A stretch of 64,000 nucleotides of DNA. Source: CAYPJE01 sp964410945. GTDB lineage: Bacteria > Fidelibacterota > Marinisomatia > Marinisomatales > TCS56. Position 1 is the stretch's first letter. Each line of letters begins with the position of its first letter. Location: NCBI GenBank assembly GCA_964410945.1, contig CAYPJE010000006.1, forward strand, positions 55,781 through 119,780. The letters are read 5' to 3'. Both the position numbers and the translations under genes were made by a program. Shown one piece after another: positions 52,640 through 61,173 of this stretch. Under the pieces are notes generated by a model that was not told the DNA's origin, made no database searches, and was given only the letters and a program-made list of their open reading frames with translations.

Positions 52640-53593
52640 TCAATTCCCGTTAATAATTGTATTCATAACCCTGTCTTTAAGGCCTGTCAGACCAATACAG
52701 CTTATAAACAATTTTAATCTAAAATATATAAGATTAAACTGCAGAAATACCTGTGTTTTAAACAATTCTATCTCAGTTTGTCCAGGTGTGTTGTTTACTA
52801 TCACATCAATCTTTTTTATTTCCTCATCGTTTAAGATTGTAAGATATTTTTCAGTTCGATTGGCGACTATTCCGATTTCCTTTTTAAAGACTGGCCCCTC
52901 TCCTATCGGATTATTATAATAACTAGAGTGCATACCTGGCATTAACATTGTTTGTTCAAAATCCTCACCGATATATTTACATACTGTCCTGAGAACTGGT
53001 TCCGGATTTACTGTTAATTCTTCATAGGAAATATTAAGTATACTATCACTGAATTTCTCCATGTATTCCTGATAGAAACAATACTGTGCTAATGCTTTAA
53101 TAAAATTTATTTTACCGATGTTGGGACTGGCAATAAATGATCCGATTGTAGCTTTAGCCTCCCGAGTAAGATTAATAATTAAAGCATCAGGAAAATATTC
53201 CAATATTCTTGGTATATAGAATAAGTGCGGGGGTGATTTCTCACCCCGCCTCTGTTTGCCCATTTTATTAGCAAACGTCTTCATTATGATATCAAATGCA
53301 TCTCTGTGCGAACCAGTTTTATGCTCAATTTCATTGATTAATTGAACCCGTTCCGGTAGAAAATCAAAAATACTGGGATCTTTATACTGTTTGGGCTGGA
53401 ATAATATTTCTACAATGTTTTCAGCATACTTACGTCCACCAGGTTTAGGTAGTATTCTTCTATACCCCTCCACATGTTTAAAAAAATGTGTTTCAGGTGT
53501 AATAAATATCTGAGAATGTTTGTTTAAACAGTATCTTAGTAATGTTGTACCAGAACGTGGATATCCGACAATAAAAATGGGGGCATTTGCCAT
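52640..53593 (-). CDS. Sulfotransferase-fold protein
   Basis: A 317-residue protein with the PAPS-binding loop IFIVGYPRSGTTLLRYCLN (5'-phosphosulfate loop) at its start and NLTREAKATIGSF, matching the 3'-phosphate loop. Sulfotransferases move sulfate from 3'-phosphoadenosine-5'-phosphosulfate (PAPS) to sugars, lipids or proteins. It is the first of three such genes between 52.6 and 56.5 kb and probably decorates a glycan or lipid of the same locus. Base composition is AT-rich. It is divergent from the next sulfotransferase gene. Confidence 0.85.
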   Translation of the reverse strand: MANAPIFIVGYPRSGTTLLRYCLNKHSQIFITPETHFFKHVEGYRRILPKPGGRKYAENIVEILFQPKQYKDPSIFDFLPERVQLINEIEHKTGSHRDAFDIIMKTFANKMGKQRRGEKSPPHLFYIPRILEYFPDALIINLTREAKATIGSFIASPNIGKINFIKALAQYCFYQEYMEKFSDSILNISYEELTVNPEPVLRTVCKYIGEDFEQTMLMPGMHSSYYNNPIGEGPVFKKEIGIVANRTEKYLTILNDEEIKKIDVIVNNTPGQTEIELFKTQVFLQFNLIYFRLKLFISCIGLTGLKDRVMNTIINGN

Positions 53594-53854
53594 TTATAAA
53601 ATTAACCACTGTTGAATCAAACCTCAAAGATTAACACCGTTCCAAATAACAAATAATATGTGTCTTTCACCACTGGCAAAAAAATTATATAGCCTTAAGT
53701 CGACAACAGAAACCGTTGAACCAACTTTCTCTTGAAGTCTAGTTATGGTAAATTTCTCTGTTCGATATTTTTTTAAACGACACAATTAGTTAGGAATTCT
53801 TAATAAATCAGTCCGACCGTGTTGGTATAAATATCTATCGGGAGAATCAATTTA
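53594..53854. other. Divergent intergenic region, AT-rich
   Basis: About 261 bp between two sulfotransferase genes. It ends with a good GGGAGA about 9 nt before the plus-strand start. I see no gene, terminator or repeat; promoters in both directions are expected. Confidence 0.5.
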
Positions 53855-54706
53855 ATGCATACATTATTCTTACATATTCCTAGAACCGGCGGTACTACCC
53901 TCAGGGATATTATCCACCGACAATACAATCAGGATTCCATATTGACAGTCGCAGATCTTGAAACTTGTCGGGAATTTTTGTTTAATGAATTAAAGAACAG
54001 ATCGAAAACATTATCGGTAATTGAAGGACATTTTTATTTTGGTATACACGATATATTACCTCACGAATCAAAGTATATCACAATGATCCGCAATCCTGTT
54101 GAACACATAATATCCGGATATTACTATTTACACCGAAGTCCTTATCATGCTCTGTACGATTCGGTAGTAAAATCCAAAATGAGCCTTTCCGATTATATTA
54201 CCAGTGGGATTAATCCAATTGCAAATAATCCTCAGGTACGCATTCTAACTGGAAAAGGATTAACAGACAGAGATGGAATTCCTTATGGAAAGTGTCCAGA
54301 ATCAATGTTGGAAAATGCAATTGAAAATCTCAATAAGCATTTTGCAGCCATCGGAATTACAAATCGATTCGATGAATCAGTTTTGCTGTTTAAAAAGGTG
54401 CTCAGGTGGTCTTCACCCTTTTATTCAAAAGCCAATGCAACAAAAAACAGACCTCAGGCAAGAGAGATTTCTGCAGAGACAATAGAAATTATCAAGCAAT
54501 ATAATGATCTAGATATGCAATTATTTAAATGGGCAAATAGACACATGGATCAGCAATTGGATAAATATCTGCCAAAAATCAATCGACAGGTCAGTTTATT
54601 CAACTTATCCAACAAACTTATGGGTAAAATCATGGTATATCCACGGTTGATCAGGTATTACCAGTTTAAGATCAAACCATATTTCACAAAAACAATAAGT
54701 TCCTGA
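53855..54706 (+). CDS. Sulfotransferase family 2-like protein
   Basis: A 283-residue protein that starts FLHIPRTGGTTLRDIIHRQY, the PAPS loop of the Sulfotransfer_2 group (heparan/chondroitin sulfotransferase-like, usually HIPKTGGTT). ITMIRNPVEHIISGYYYLHR is the second conserved motif (RNPVER-like 3'-phosphate loop). It should add sulfate to a carbohydrate. Shine-Dalgarno GGGAGA lies upstream. First gene of the AT-rich plus-strand island. Confidence 0.88.
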   Translation: MHTLFLHIPRTGGTTLRDIIHRQYNQDSILTVADLETCREFLFNELKNRSKTLSVIEGHFYFGIHDILPHESKYITMIRNPVEHIISGYYYLHRSPYHALYDSVVKSKMSLSDYITSGINPIANNPQVRILTGKGLTDRDGIPYGKCPESMLENAIENLNKHFAAIGITNRFDESVLLFKKVLRWSSPFYSKANATKNRPQAREISAETIEIIKQYNDLDMQLFKWANRHMDQQLDKYLPKINRQVSLFNLSNKLMGKIMVYPRLIRYYQFKIKPYFTKTISS

Positions 54707-54796
54707 TGAGGAACCCATCAAACAATGTAAATAGGTAATAATACAATTGGATATTATTGATCATAATTCTGGACAGGCTCGACTGGATCAATTAAA

Positions 54797-55579
54797 GTGA
54801 TATCATTGTTTAAAGAAAAACGGCGTGTCAAACTTGTGGTTCTGTTTGTCCAATTTGGCGATGAAAAATACCCGGGATCATTTAAGAAATTAAAATCATA
54901 TATTGACCCGATTTCCTTTTGTAATAAAGAATACTATATCATTGATAATAAATATCCGGATTTATCATTTACTTATTCCGAAGATAATGTTATTAAAATT
55001 GGCGGAGATAATACCTTATATGATTTTACTGGGTGGCAAAAAGGTCTCGATATAATTAATTCCTTAAATGTTAAATATGATATTATTTTATTATGTAATA
55101 GCTCTTTCGAAGTAAATGGAAAAAGCTATCTCGAAAATCATGCAACTCTTCCATTATTGCTCCGCTCAATTATTTTCAAAACAGCAATTGGTAGAATTGA
55201 CTCACATCGGAGAAAAATTTCTGCGCTAGACTTGGATGTATCACGTTGGATTTGCACGAATGCCATTTTCATACCGAGACCCATAATAGATACACTTGGG
55301 CAGATTATCACTATTGGACCTGAAGATGTAGACAGCATTCTCCATATACATTACAACGACTCAATTTTTAAGAATGATGCGCCAATCAGTTTAGGATATC
55401 GTGCTACCATTATCAATTGGATTACCAAACAATGGCACTCAAAATATAATATATCACCGGAAAACTGGGAGCTGACTAAAATAAAAATAATCAGTATATT
55501 GAATGAAGCCCTGCTATCTGCCAGAATTAAGCGATCAGGATTTCAGATTAAGAGATATGGATTAAAAAAATACTATTAG
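54797..55579 (+). CDS. Unrecognised protein, glycosyltransferase-like
   Basis: A 260-residue cytosolic protein starting from GTG. The first ~100 residues alternate strands and helices (KLVVLFVQFGDEKYPGSFKK, YYIIDNKYPDL) and have IILLCNSSFEVNG, in the place where many GT-A glycosyltransferases hold the DxD-bearing strand, though no DxD is present there. RWICTNAIFIPRPII and GPEDVDSILHIHY follow. It may be a divergent glycosyltransferase acting with the two neighbouring sulfotransferases, but I do not recognise the family and would not assign a function. Confidence 0.6.
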   Translation: MISLFKEKRRVKLVVLFVQFGDEKYPGSFKKLKSYIDPISFCNKEYYIIDNKYPDLSFTYSEDNVIKIGGDNTLYDFTGWQKGLDIINSLNVKYDIILLCNSSFEVNGKSYLENHATLPLLLRSIIFKTAIGRIDSHRRKISALDLDVSRWICTNAIFIPRPIIDTLGQIITIGPEDVDSILHIHYNDSIFKNDAPISLGYRATIINWITKQWHSKYNISPENWELTKIKIISILNEALLSARIKRSGFQIKRYGLKKYY

Positions 55580-55593
55580 AGATTATCTCATAC

Positions 55594-56544
55594 TTGAATA
55601 CATCCACAAATATTAATAATCCCATCTTGATCACCGGTTCCCACCGTTCAGGGACTACCTGGGTCGGAAATATGATTGCCGCCTCCCCCCAGATACAATA
55701 TATCCCTGATACATTTGCACCTAATGGATCAATTCGCCAGAATAAATTGTTTGATGTCTGGTTTAAAATGGTTGATCCGGGTAATGATCGAAAATACTAT
55801 CAGCGACTGGATAGCTTGTTTAAATACAAATTCTCGTTGGTTGAAGCATTCCATTTAAAATCAGAACAGGGAAATTTCGATTACCGCAATACGCCCGCTC
55901 GAATCAAATTCCTGAAAGATATATATGCAAACAAGGTTTTGAGGAATCAAAAACGCCCACTGCTAAAAGATCCGATTGCCATTTTTTCTGCCGAATGGCT
56001 ACATGGCCAATTTGATACTAGCAACCTGATCCTGATTCGGCACCCGGCAGCTTTCGTAAGCAGTCTGAAACGCATGAATTGGCGATTCGATTTTAATAAC
56101 TTCCTCAACCAACCTCTGTTGATGGAAAAGCATCTGGTTAATTATCGTGACCAAATATCCCGAAAAAATCTACCCTTGATCATCGAAGGGGCTTTGCTGT
56201 GGAATTGTATTCACCATGTTATCAGATATTATAAGAGGTGTTTCCCCGGCTGGATATATAAACGACACGAAGATATATCGATTGAACCTCTGAAAGAATT
56301 TGAAAACATATACTCTACACTGTCGCTCCCATTCACCGCATCAATCAAGAGTGCAATTATCAGTACCACCTCCGGTGCAAATCCATCAGAAGTAGTAAAA
56401 TCAGGACAGATACATCAGCTAAAGCGCGACAGCCGGGCCAATATAAAAAACTGGAAAAAGCGACTAACCAACCAGGAAATAGCAACAATCAGAAAAATCA
56501 CGGAACCGGTGGCCAGCTCATTCTATACCGATGAGGACTGGTAA
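55594..56544 (+). CDS. Sulfotransferase-fold protein
   Basis: A 316-residue protein starting from TTG, 14 nt after the previous stop. NPILITGSHRSGTTWVGNMI is the PAPS loop, ILIRHPAAFVSSLKRMNW is the 3'-phosphate loop. The C-terminal region has EISIEPL-like YKRHEDISIEPLKEF and a dibasic tail. Members of this family sulfate glycans and lipids. It is the third sulfotransferase gene within 4 kb and converges on a GT2 gene with a 4-bp gap. Confidence 0.85.
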   Translation: MNTSTNINNPILITGSHRSGTTWVGNMIAASPQIQYIPDTFAPNGSIRQNKLFDVWFKMVDPGNDRKYYQRLDSLFKYKFSLVEAFHLKSEQGNFDYRNTPARIKFLKDIYANKVLRNQKRPLLKDPIAIFSAEWLHGQFDTSNLILIRHPAAFVSSLKRMNWRFDFNNFLNQPLLMEKHLVNYRDQISRKNLPLIIEGALLWNCIHHVIRYYKRCFPGWIYKRHEDISIEPLKEFENIYSTLSLPFTASIKSAIISTTSGANPSEVVKSGQIHQLKRDSRANIKNWKKRLTNQEIATIRKITEPVASSFYTDEDW

Positions 56545-56548
56545 CGAC

Positions 56549-57382
56549 CTATTTCCTTGCCAGTAAATACAATATTATTACCCGTATCAAATGAATCGGG
56601 CTATATAGGATAATAGTTAGCCATTGAATAGGATTGGCATGTTTAAGAAACAACCTGATATATGCCGTGAATTTTCGTTTTAATTTCGCTTTTGAAAAGG
56701 CACCCCCTATCGAAGCTGATACCTTATGATATATTTTTGATTCAGCAACGAATAACACCTTTTTATTCTTTCCACGCAGTCGCAATGACAAATCAGCATC
56801 CTCGCTGTACATGGGATAACTGGTATCAAAACCGTTCAATGCCCTGAATTCATCGCTCCGCATACAAAAACAGCAGCCCGTGGCATAATCAGTAAAGTTG
56901 TCACTGGAATAGTTTTCACCATCAGTATCCCTTATACCAGTATGTTTGATCATTCCAGTCCAGAGATTGATATTCCCCCCGGCGTACCAGATTCTGCTGG
57001 GATTATCGGCATAGTTAATTTTAGGGGCAGTTTGACCAATTGACTGATTCTGCTCCAGCGGTCTGATTAATGGTTCTATGAAATCAGGTTCAACAATTGT
57101 ATCATTATTAAGAAAAATAACAAATTCAGGTGCAGCACCCCCCAATGAATCAAACCCTCTGTTATTACCGCCGGCATAACCGTAATTATTATCCAGGGGG
57201 AGCATCGTACAACCGGGATATTTCGTTGTGATGGCCACCACTGAATCATCAGTCGATCCATTATCCACAACCAGTATATCAACGTTCGGGTATGTTATCT
57301 TTCTAAGCGAATCAAGACAATCCAAGGTCAGATCACGACCATTCCAATTTAGAATGATAATCTGAACGGCTGGATCAGTCAT
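56549..57382 (-). CDS. Glycosyltransferase family 2 (rhamnosyltransferase-like)
   Basis: A 277-residue GT-A enzyme. VQIIILNWNGRDLTLDCLDS and ILVVDNGSTDDSV form the donor-binding start, FVIFLNNDTIVEPDF has the DxD-like metal site, and YPMYSEDADLSLRLRG is the acceptor/base motif of WbbL-like enzymes. It has membrane-associated C-terminal helices (about 245-275). The ATG at 57382 has GGTGA five nt upstream and overlaps the GT4 gene by 8 nt; TTG or GTG codons 3-4 codons upstream are less likely. Rhamnose or another deoxyhexose may be the donor. Confidence 0.9.
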   Translation of the reverse strand: MTDPAVQIIILNWNGRDLTLDCLDSLRKITYPNVDILVVDNGSTDDSVVAITTKYPGCTMLPLDNNYGYAGGNNRGFDSLGGAAPEFVIFLNNDTIVEPDFIEPLIRPLEQNQSIGQTAPKINYADNPSRIWYAGGNINLWTGMIKHTGIRDTDGENYSSDNFTDYATGCCFCMRSDEFRALNGFDTSYPMYSEDADLSLRLRGKNKKVLFVAESKIYHKVSASIGGAFSKAKLKRKFTAYIRLFLKHANPIQWLTIILYSPIHLIRVIILYLLARK

Positions 57383-58496
57383 TGTCTTCACCAATCACGA
57401 CTTTGGCAAATTCACGCCAGGAATATCGCTTCTTGTGGCTTTCGATATTCGCTTCAAAATCAATTCCTGATAATTTTTTATAAAATTTACTGATTGAATC
57501 AGCAATTTCATCAGGCTCTCCGCCACTTAGAAAACCGGTCTCGCCATCTTTAACGATCTCCGGTAATCCACCGACCCTGGTAACAATAACCGGACGATTG
57601 AAATGATAGGCAATCGGTACTATTCCGCTTTGCGTAGCGGTTTTATATGGTAATACTACAACGTCGGCAGCGGAAAAATAATGGGCCACATCCTGATCTG
57701 GAATGAATTCAAGTCTTAAATCAACTATATCATCCACACCGCACTCAGTAACCAGATCAGTATACTTGGCTTTATCCTCATAGCAGTCACCGGCAGCAAC
57801 AATCTGGAAATCATTTAACTCTTTTTCCAGTCGTGCGGCAGATTTTATTAAAACATCCAGCCCTTTATATCCCCTTACGAATCCAAAAAAGAGGATGATT
57901 TTATCGCTCTTCAGGCTTAAATGACGGCGGGCAGTATCCATATCAACCGGCGAACCAAAAATATTGTAAAGAGGATGATGGGTCCGTTGATATTCGGCAT
58001 CGGGATATAAAGACAGTAAATCGCTTTCAACAGATTTTGACATGACTATGAATCGGTCAACGGCATTAAAAAAATACTTTGTCGCCGGAAGATCAAACCA
58101 GCGTGACTCATGGGGTATTATATTATCACAAACCACCACTATTCTGGTTTTACTTTCCTTTTTAAACCTTCGCGCTAGATATCCAAAGGCCGGACCGAAA
58201 AATGGCATCCAGTATTTAAATATAATCAAATCCGGTTGCTGTTTCCTGATCCAAATTGCTGTCCTGATCCAGGTGACCGGATTGATTGAACTCAGTAATC
58301 GCCGGTTGGGAAAACCGGAAGCGGGTTCCTGGGCTTCATATTGAGTTTTTCCTGGGAAGAGTGGTCCGGGATATTGTGTAGTGAAATTGACAGCCTGGAC
58401 TTCATGCTCACCAGATAATTCCCGGGCCAGGGTAGCATAGAAATGCGCAATCCCGCCTCTAAATGGCGGGAAAGTACCAACAATGACTATTTTCAT
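57375..58496 (-). CDS. Glycosyltransferase family 4
   Basis: A 373-residue GT-B enzyme. It begins MKIVIVGTFPPFRGGIAHFY; the C-terminal nucleotide-sugar domain has ILFFGFVRGYKGLDVLIKSA and GIVPIAYHFNRPVIVTRVGG followed by LPEIVKDGETGFL (the E-x7-E donor motif). It adds a sugar from a nucleotide donor during glycan assembly. It overlaps the GT9 gene by 4 nt and the GT2 gene by 8. Confidence 0.92.
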   Translation of the reverse strand: MKIVIVGTFPPFRGGIAHFYATLARELSGEHEVQAVNFTTQYPGPLFPGKTQYEAQEPASGFPNRRLLSSINPVTWIRTAIWIRKQQPDLIIFKYWMPFFGPAFGYLARRFKKESKTRIVVVCDNIIPHESRWFDLPATKYFFNAVDRFIVMSKSVESDLLSLYPDAEYQRTHHPLYNIFGSPVDMDTARRHLSLKSDKIILFFGFVRGYKGLDVLIKSAARLEKELNDFQIVAAGDCYEDKAKYTDLVTECGVDDIVDLRLEFIPDQDVAHYFSAADVVVLPYKTATQSGIVPIAYHFNRPVIVTRVGGLPEIVKDGETGFLSGGEPDEIADSISKFYKKLSGIDFEANIESHKKRYSWREFAKVVIGEDND

Positions 58497-59563
58497 TCAG
58501 ACAATAATAATTGAATCGTTTCCAAAACTAATTCGGCAGGAATGTCCTTTAAACAGCCTTCACCGTGGATGCAAGTCGGACGGTAATAACACTCACATGG
58601 TTTCTCTGGTGATAATATTTTTGATTTAACAAAGAAATGGAATTCGTGGGGATTGAAGATGTTGTTAAACAGGATCAGTGGTTTCTTTAAGCCGATCGCA
58701 ACATGCATGGCCATCGTCACCGCACTGACAACCAGGTCACACCTGTCAACCAGATTAAAAAATTCACGGATAGGGAAGAACCCCGGATAACTGGCACCCG
58801 TTTCCAATGCCAGACGCTGGTTCTTCTCATCCTCCTGGGGACCTCCCAGTAAAAGGACTTGATATCCATCCATCTGGCATAATTTGATCAGTTTCACCCA
58901 ATGCGCCTCAGGCCACAGACGGGAAGTCCAGCGTTCACCACATCCTGTGTTTAGACCAATCAGTTTTTTATCGGTTTTTAATGTCTCGAAACTGGAGTTA
59001 GCAACTGATTCGGAAAGAATATACTCTTCTTCCTGATAGCTCCAACCTGCGATAGAAAAAATTTCTTCCAGATAGTGGACAGTATTATCCCTGCTCTTAA
59101 GATCAGAAATACCTGTCAAGAATTTATCAATGGCCAGATCATTGACCGGAGCAGGCATTCCCTGATTCAGGCCAAATCCAAAACGCTCGTTGATTTCCAA
59201 CTGTTCCATCAGGGCACAGGCCTCGGGATCCTTATCCAGATTGATTCCCAGTTTGAATTCCAGGGATTGCAGCCAGGTTAAATTTTCCAGATTGAATTTC
59301 AGTGGCCAATCAACGACTTCCGGCAATACATCCGGATACTGTGAGAGCCAGAAAATCCTGGCTGCCGGGTGCTCCTTTTTGATTCGATGCAATAGTGGAG
59401 TAGTCCGGATTACATCTCCCATTGCACCGAGTTTGATAATCAGAATATTATAATCAGTCGGTTGATACTCGGGACATTCTGATGAACACTCAACCAAGTG
59501 CTGTTTATGAGGTCGACAGGGAACGGCTCCGTTAAAGAACCGGCAATCGTATTTAATATCCAT
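58493..59563 (-). CDS. Glycosyltransferase family 9 (heptosyltransferase-like) with cysteine-rich ends
   Basis: A 356-residue GT-B enzyme of the lipopolysaccharide heptosyltransferase family. YNILIIKLGAMGDVIRTTPL marks the start of the fold and GLNTGCGERWTSRLWPEAHW the donor-binding domain. The N-terminus adds four cysteines (7, 16, 26, 30) in PCRPHKQHLVECSSECPEY and the C-terminus five in CECYYRPTCIHGEGC. I recall similar cysteine clusters in related GT9 proteins, which may bind metal. Likely role: transfer of a heptose or similar sugar to the lipid core. Confidence 0.88.
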   Translation of the reverse strand: MDIKYDCRFFNGAVPCRPHKQHLVECSSECPEYQPTDYNILIIKLGAMGDVIRTTPLLHRIKKEHPAARIFWLSQYPDVLPEVVDWPLKFNLENLTWLQSLEFKLGINLDKDPEACALMEQLEINERFGFGLNQGMPAPVNDLAIDKFLTGISDLKSRDNTVHYLEEIFSIAGWSYQEEEYILSESVANSSFETLKTDKKLIGLNTGCGERWTSRLWPEAHWVKLIKLCQMDGYQVLLLGGPQEDEKNQRLALETGASYPGFFPIREFFNLVDRCDLVVSAVTMAMHVAIGLKKPLILFNNIFNPHEFHFFVKSKILSPEKPCECYYRPTCIHGEGCLKDIPAELVLETIQLLLSE

Positions 59564-59567
59564 TAAA

Positions 59568-60503
59568 TTATTCCGAAAGACCGGATACTGACTTGACCCG
59601 ATCTTCCCGGCTCTGGGTAGTCTGGGCTATCATTTCACCGAGCAGACCCATTGAAATAAATTGAATCCCGATCACTATCAACATCACACCCATGACCAAC
59701 AGGGCCATGTGGCGTTGAAACGATTCTCCGAAAACATACTTCAGTAACAATACATACACTTCCGTCCCGATACCAACCAGCGAGCTTAACAGTCCGATAG
59801 CACCGAAAAGATGCAAAGGTTGCTGAGTATATTTTGAAAGGAACATTATAGTAATCAGGTCGAAAATGCCATGGAAACCACGTTTCCCGCCGTATTTGGT
59901 TTTCCCATAAAGACGGGGCCGATGATGAACAATAATCTCGCCAACTTTAAATTTCTTCTGTCCGGCCAGGGCAGGGATATAGCGATGGCGTCCACCATAT
60001 ATATCCAGCGTTTTGACAACACTTTTACGATACATTTTCAATCCGCAGTTGAAATCATGGATTTTGACACCGGTAATAATTCTGGTTAACCGATTCCAGA
60101 TTTTCGATGGCAATGTCTTGGACAGCGGATCGTGGCGTTCCTTTTTCCAGCCTGAAACCAGATCAAAGCCAGAATCAATTTTTGCCTGCAGATTGGCAAT
60201 CTCGGCCGGATCATCCTGCAAATCGGCATCCATGGTAACGATGAAATCGCCGTTGGCATGTTTAAAACCTTCGGCCAGGGCAGCGGATTTACCATAATTG
60301 CGGTGGAATCTGATCAGCATTATTTCAGAATGGCCGGTGGCAATTTTTTGCAGATACTCAGCCGATCCATCGGTACAACCGTCATCGATAAAAATAAATT
60401 CCCTGGTTTCATACTGACCGGTTGCCTTTTTCAACTGCTCTATCAGTTCCGGCAGAGATTCCAATTCATTAAGGACCGGTATTACAATAGAAATTGAGCT
60501 CAT
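59568..60503 (-). CDS. Polyprenyl-phosphate glycosyltransferase (GtrB/DPM1-like GT2)
   Basis: A 311-residue GT-A enzyme with two C-terminal membrane helices (about 230-257, 262-292). SIVIPVLNELESLPELIEQL, EFIFIDDGCTDGSAEYL and FIVTMDADLQDDPAEI (DADLQD is the usual metal-binding motif) define the dolichol-phosphate mannosyltransferase/GtrB group. It should charge a polyprenyl phosphate with a sugar for use on the outer side of the inner membrane, possibly by YfhO-like enzymes. The dolichol-kinase-like protein at 41.7 kb might supply such a lipid. The gene starts one nt before the LolB-like stop. Confidence 0.92.
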   Translation of the reverse strand: MSSISIVIPVLNELESLPELIEQLKKATGQYETREFIFIDDGCTDGSAEYLQKIATGHSEIMLIRFHRNYGKSAALAEGFKHANGDFIVTMDADLQDDPAEIANLQAKIDSGFDLVSGWKKERHDPLSKTLPSKIWNRLTRIITGVKIHDFNCGLKMYRKSVVKTLDIYGGRHRYIPALAGQKKFKVGEIIVHHRPRLYGKTKYGGKRGFHGIFDLITIMFLSKYTQQPLHLFGAIGLLSSLVGIGTEVYVLLLKYVFGESFQRHMALLVMGVMLIVIGIQFISMGLLGEMIAQTTQSREDRVKSVSGLSE

Positions 60504-60504
60504 A

Positions 60505-61173
60505 TCATTTCCAATTAAAATTTGCTGCCGGGATTGACTCAGGAATAGGCCGGATCAATTTCCTGTCTGGCTTACCCCAATTACGAGCAGCAAAATGAAT
60601 TATTAATTCCTGGTTCGACTTAGTGGTTTTTAACACTACATTTTCGACCATCAAACCTACATTAGATTCACTATAATTTACAGCAATCAAAGCAGGTAAC
60701 TGCTGATCATTTTCAATCCCGATACCGTTTTCTTCAAGAACAATTCCCCAAGACAGCGGAAGCATCGGTATGGTTGCGATTGACAGCGGGATAAGATCAT
60801 CTTCCGGGAAACTATTTCTGGAATATATCACATTATTCAATTTATCCCAGATCCTGAAATCAGAGCCATTCAATTCGATAAACATTACAGTCCGCCCAAA
60901 TAAATCCTTAAGCTTGTAGTAGGCTGAATCACCGGTACAAGTAAATGAAAACCCCAATCGGCCGTTCTGGTCACCGGAATAGGATATCCATCCGGAACCA
61001 CTGCAATGTTCATACCTGGTAACCAAATCGGAAAAACTATCGCCTGTTTCGATTCTCTCCGGCGATTGAATCTCAGATCGGCTTAAAGTACTGCTACAGG
61101 CACTGACGATCAATGCCAGAAAAATAAGCGCAATAAAATTAATCCACTTGGGCTTTTGCTTTAATCCGCTCAT
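60505..61173 (-). CDS. LolB/DUF4292-like outer-membrane lipoprotein
   Basis: About 222 residues from the ATG at 61173. The N-terminus is basic (KQKPKW), hydrophobic, and ends with lipobox IVSACSS; an ATG 26 codons further upstream would give a long unlikely leader. The rest is beta-rich (GSGWISYSGDQNGRLGFSF, YYKLKDLFGRTVMFIEL, IPMLPLSWGIVL) as in LolB and the related DUF4292 proteins, which receive or sort lipoproteins at the outer membrane. Identity to LolB is only suggested. The start overlaps the TPR gene by 35 nt. Confidence 0.65.
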   Translation of the reverse strand: MSGLKQKPKWINFIALIFLALIVSACSSTLSRSEIQSPERIETGDSFSDLVTRYEHCSGSGWISYSGDQNGRLGFSFTCTGDSAYYKLKDLFGRTVMFIELNGSDFRIWDKLNNVIYSRNSFPEDDLIPLSIATIPMLPLSWGIVLEENGIGIENDQQLPALIAVNYSESNVGLMVENVVLKTTKSNQELIIHFAARNWGKPDRKLIRPIPESIPAANFNWK

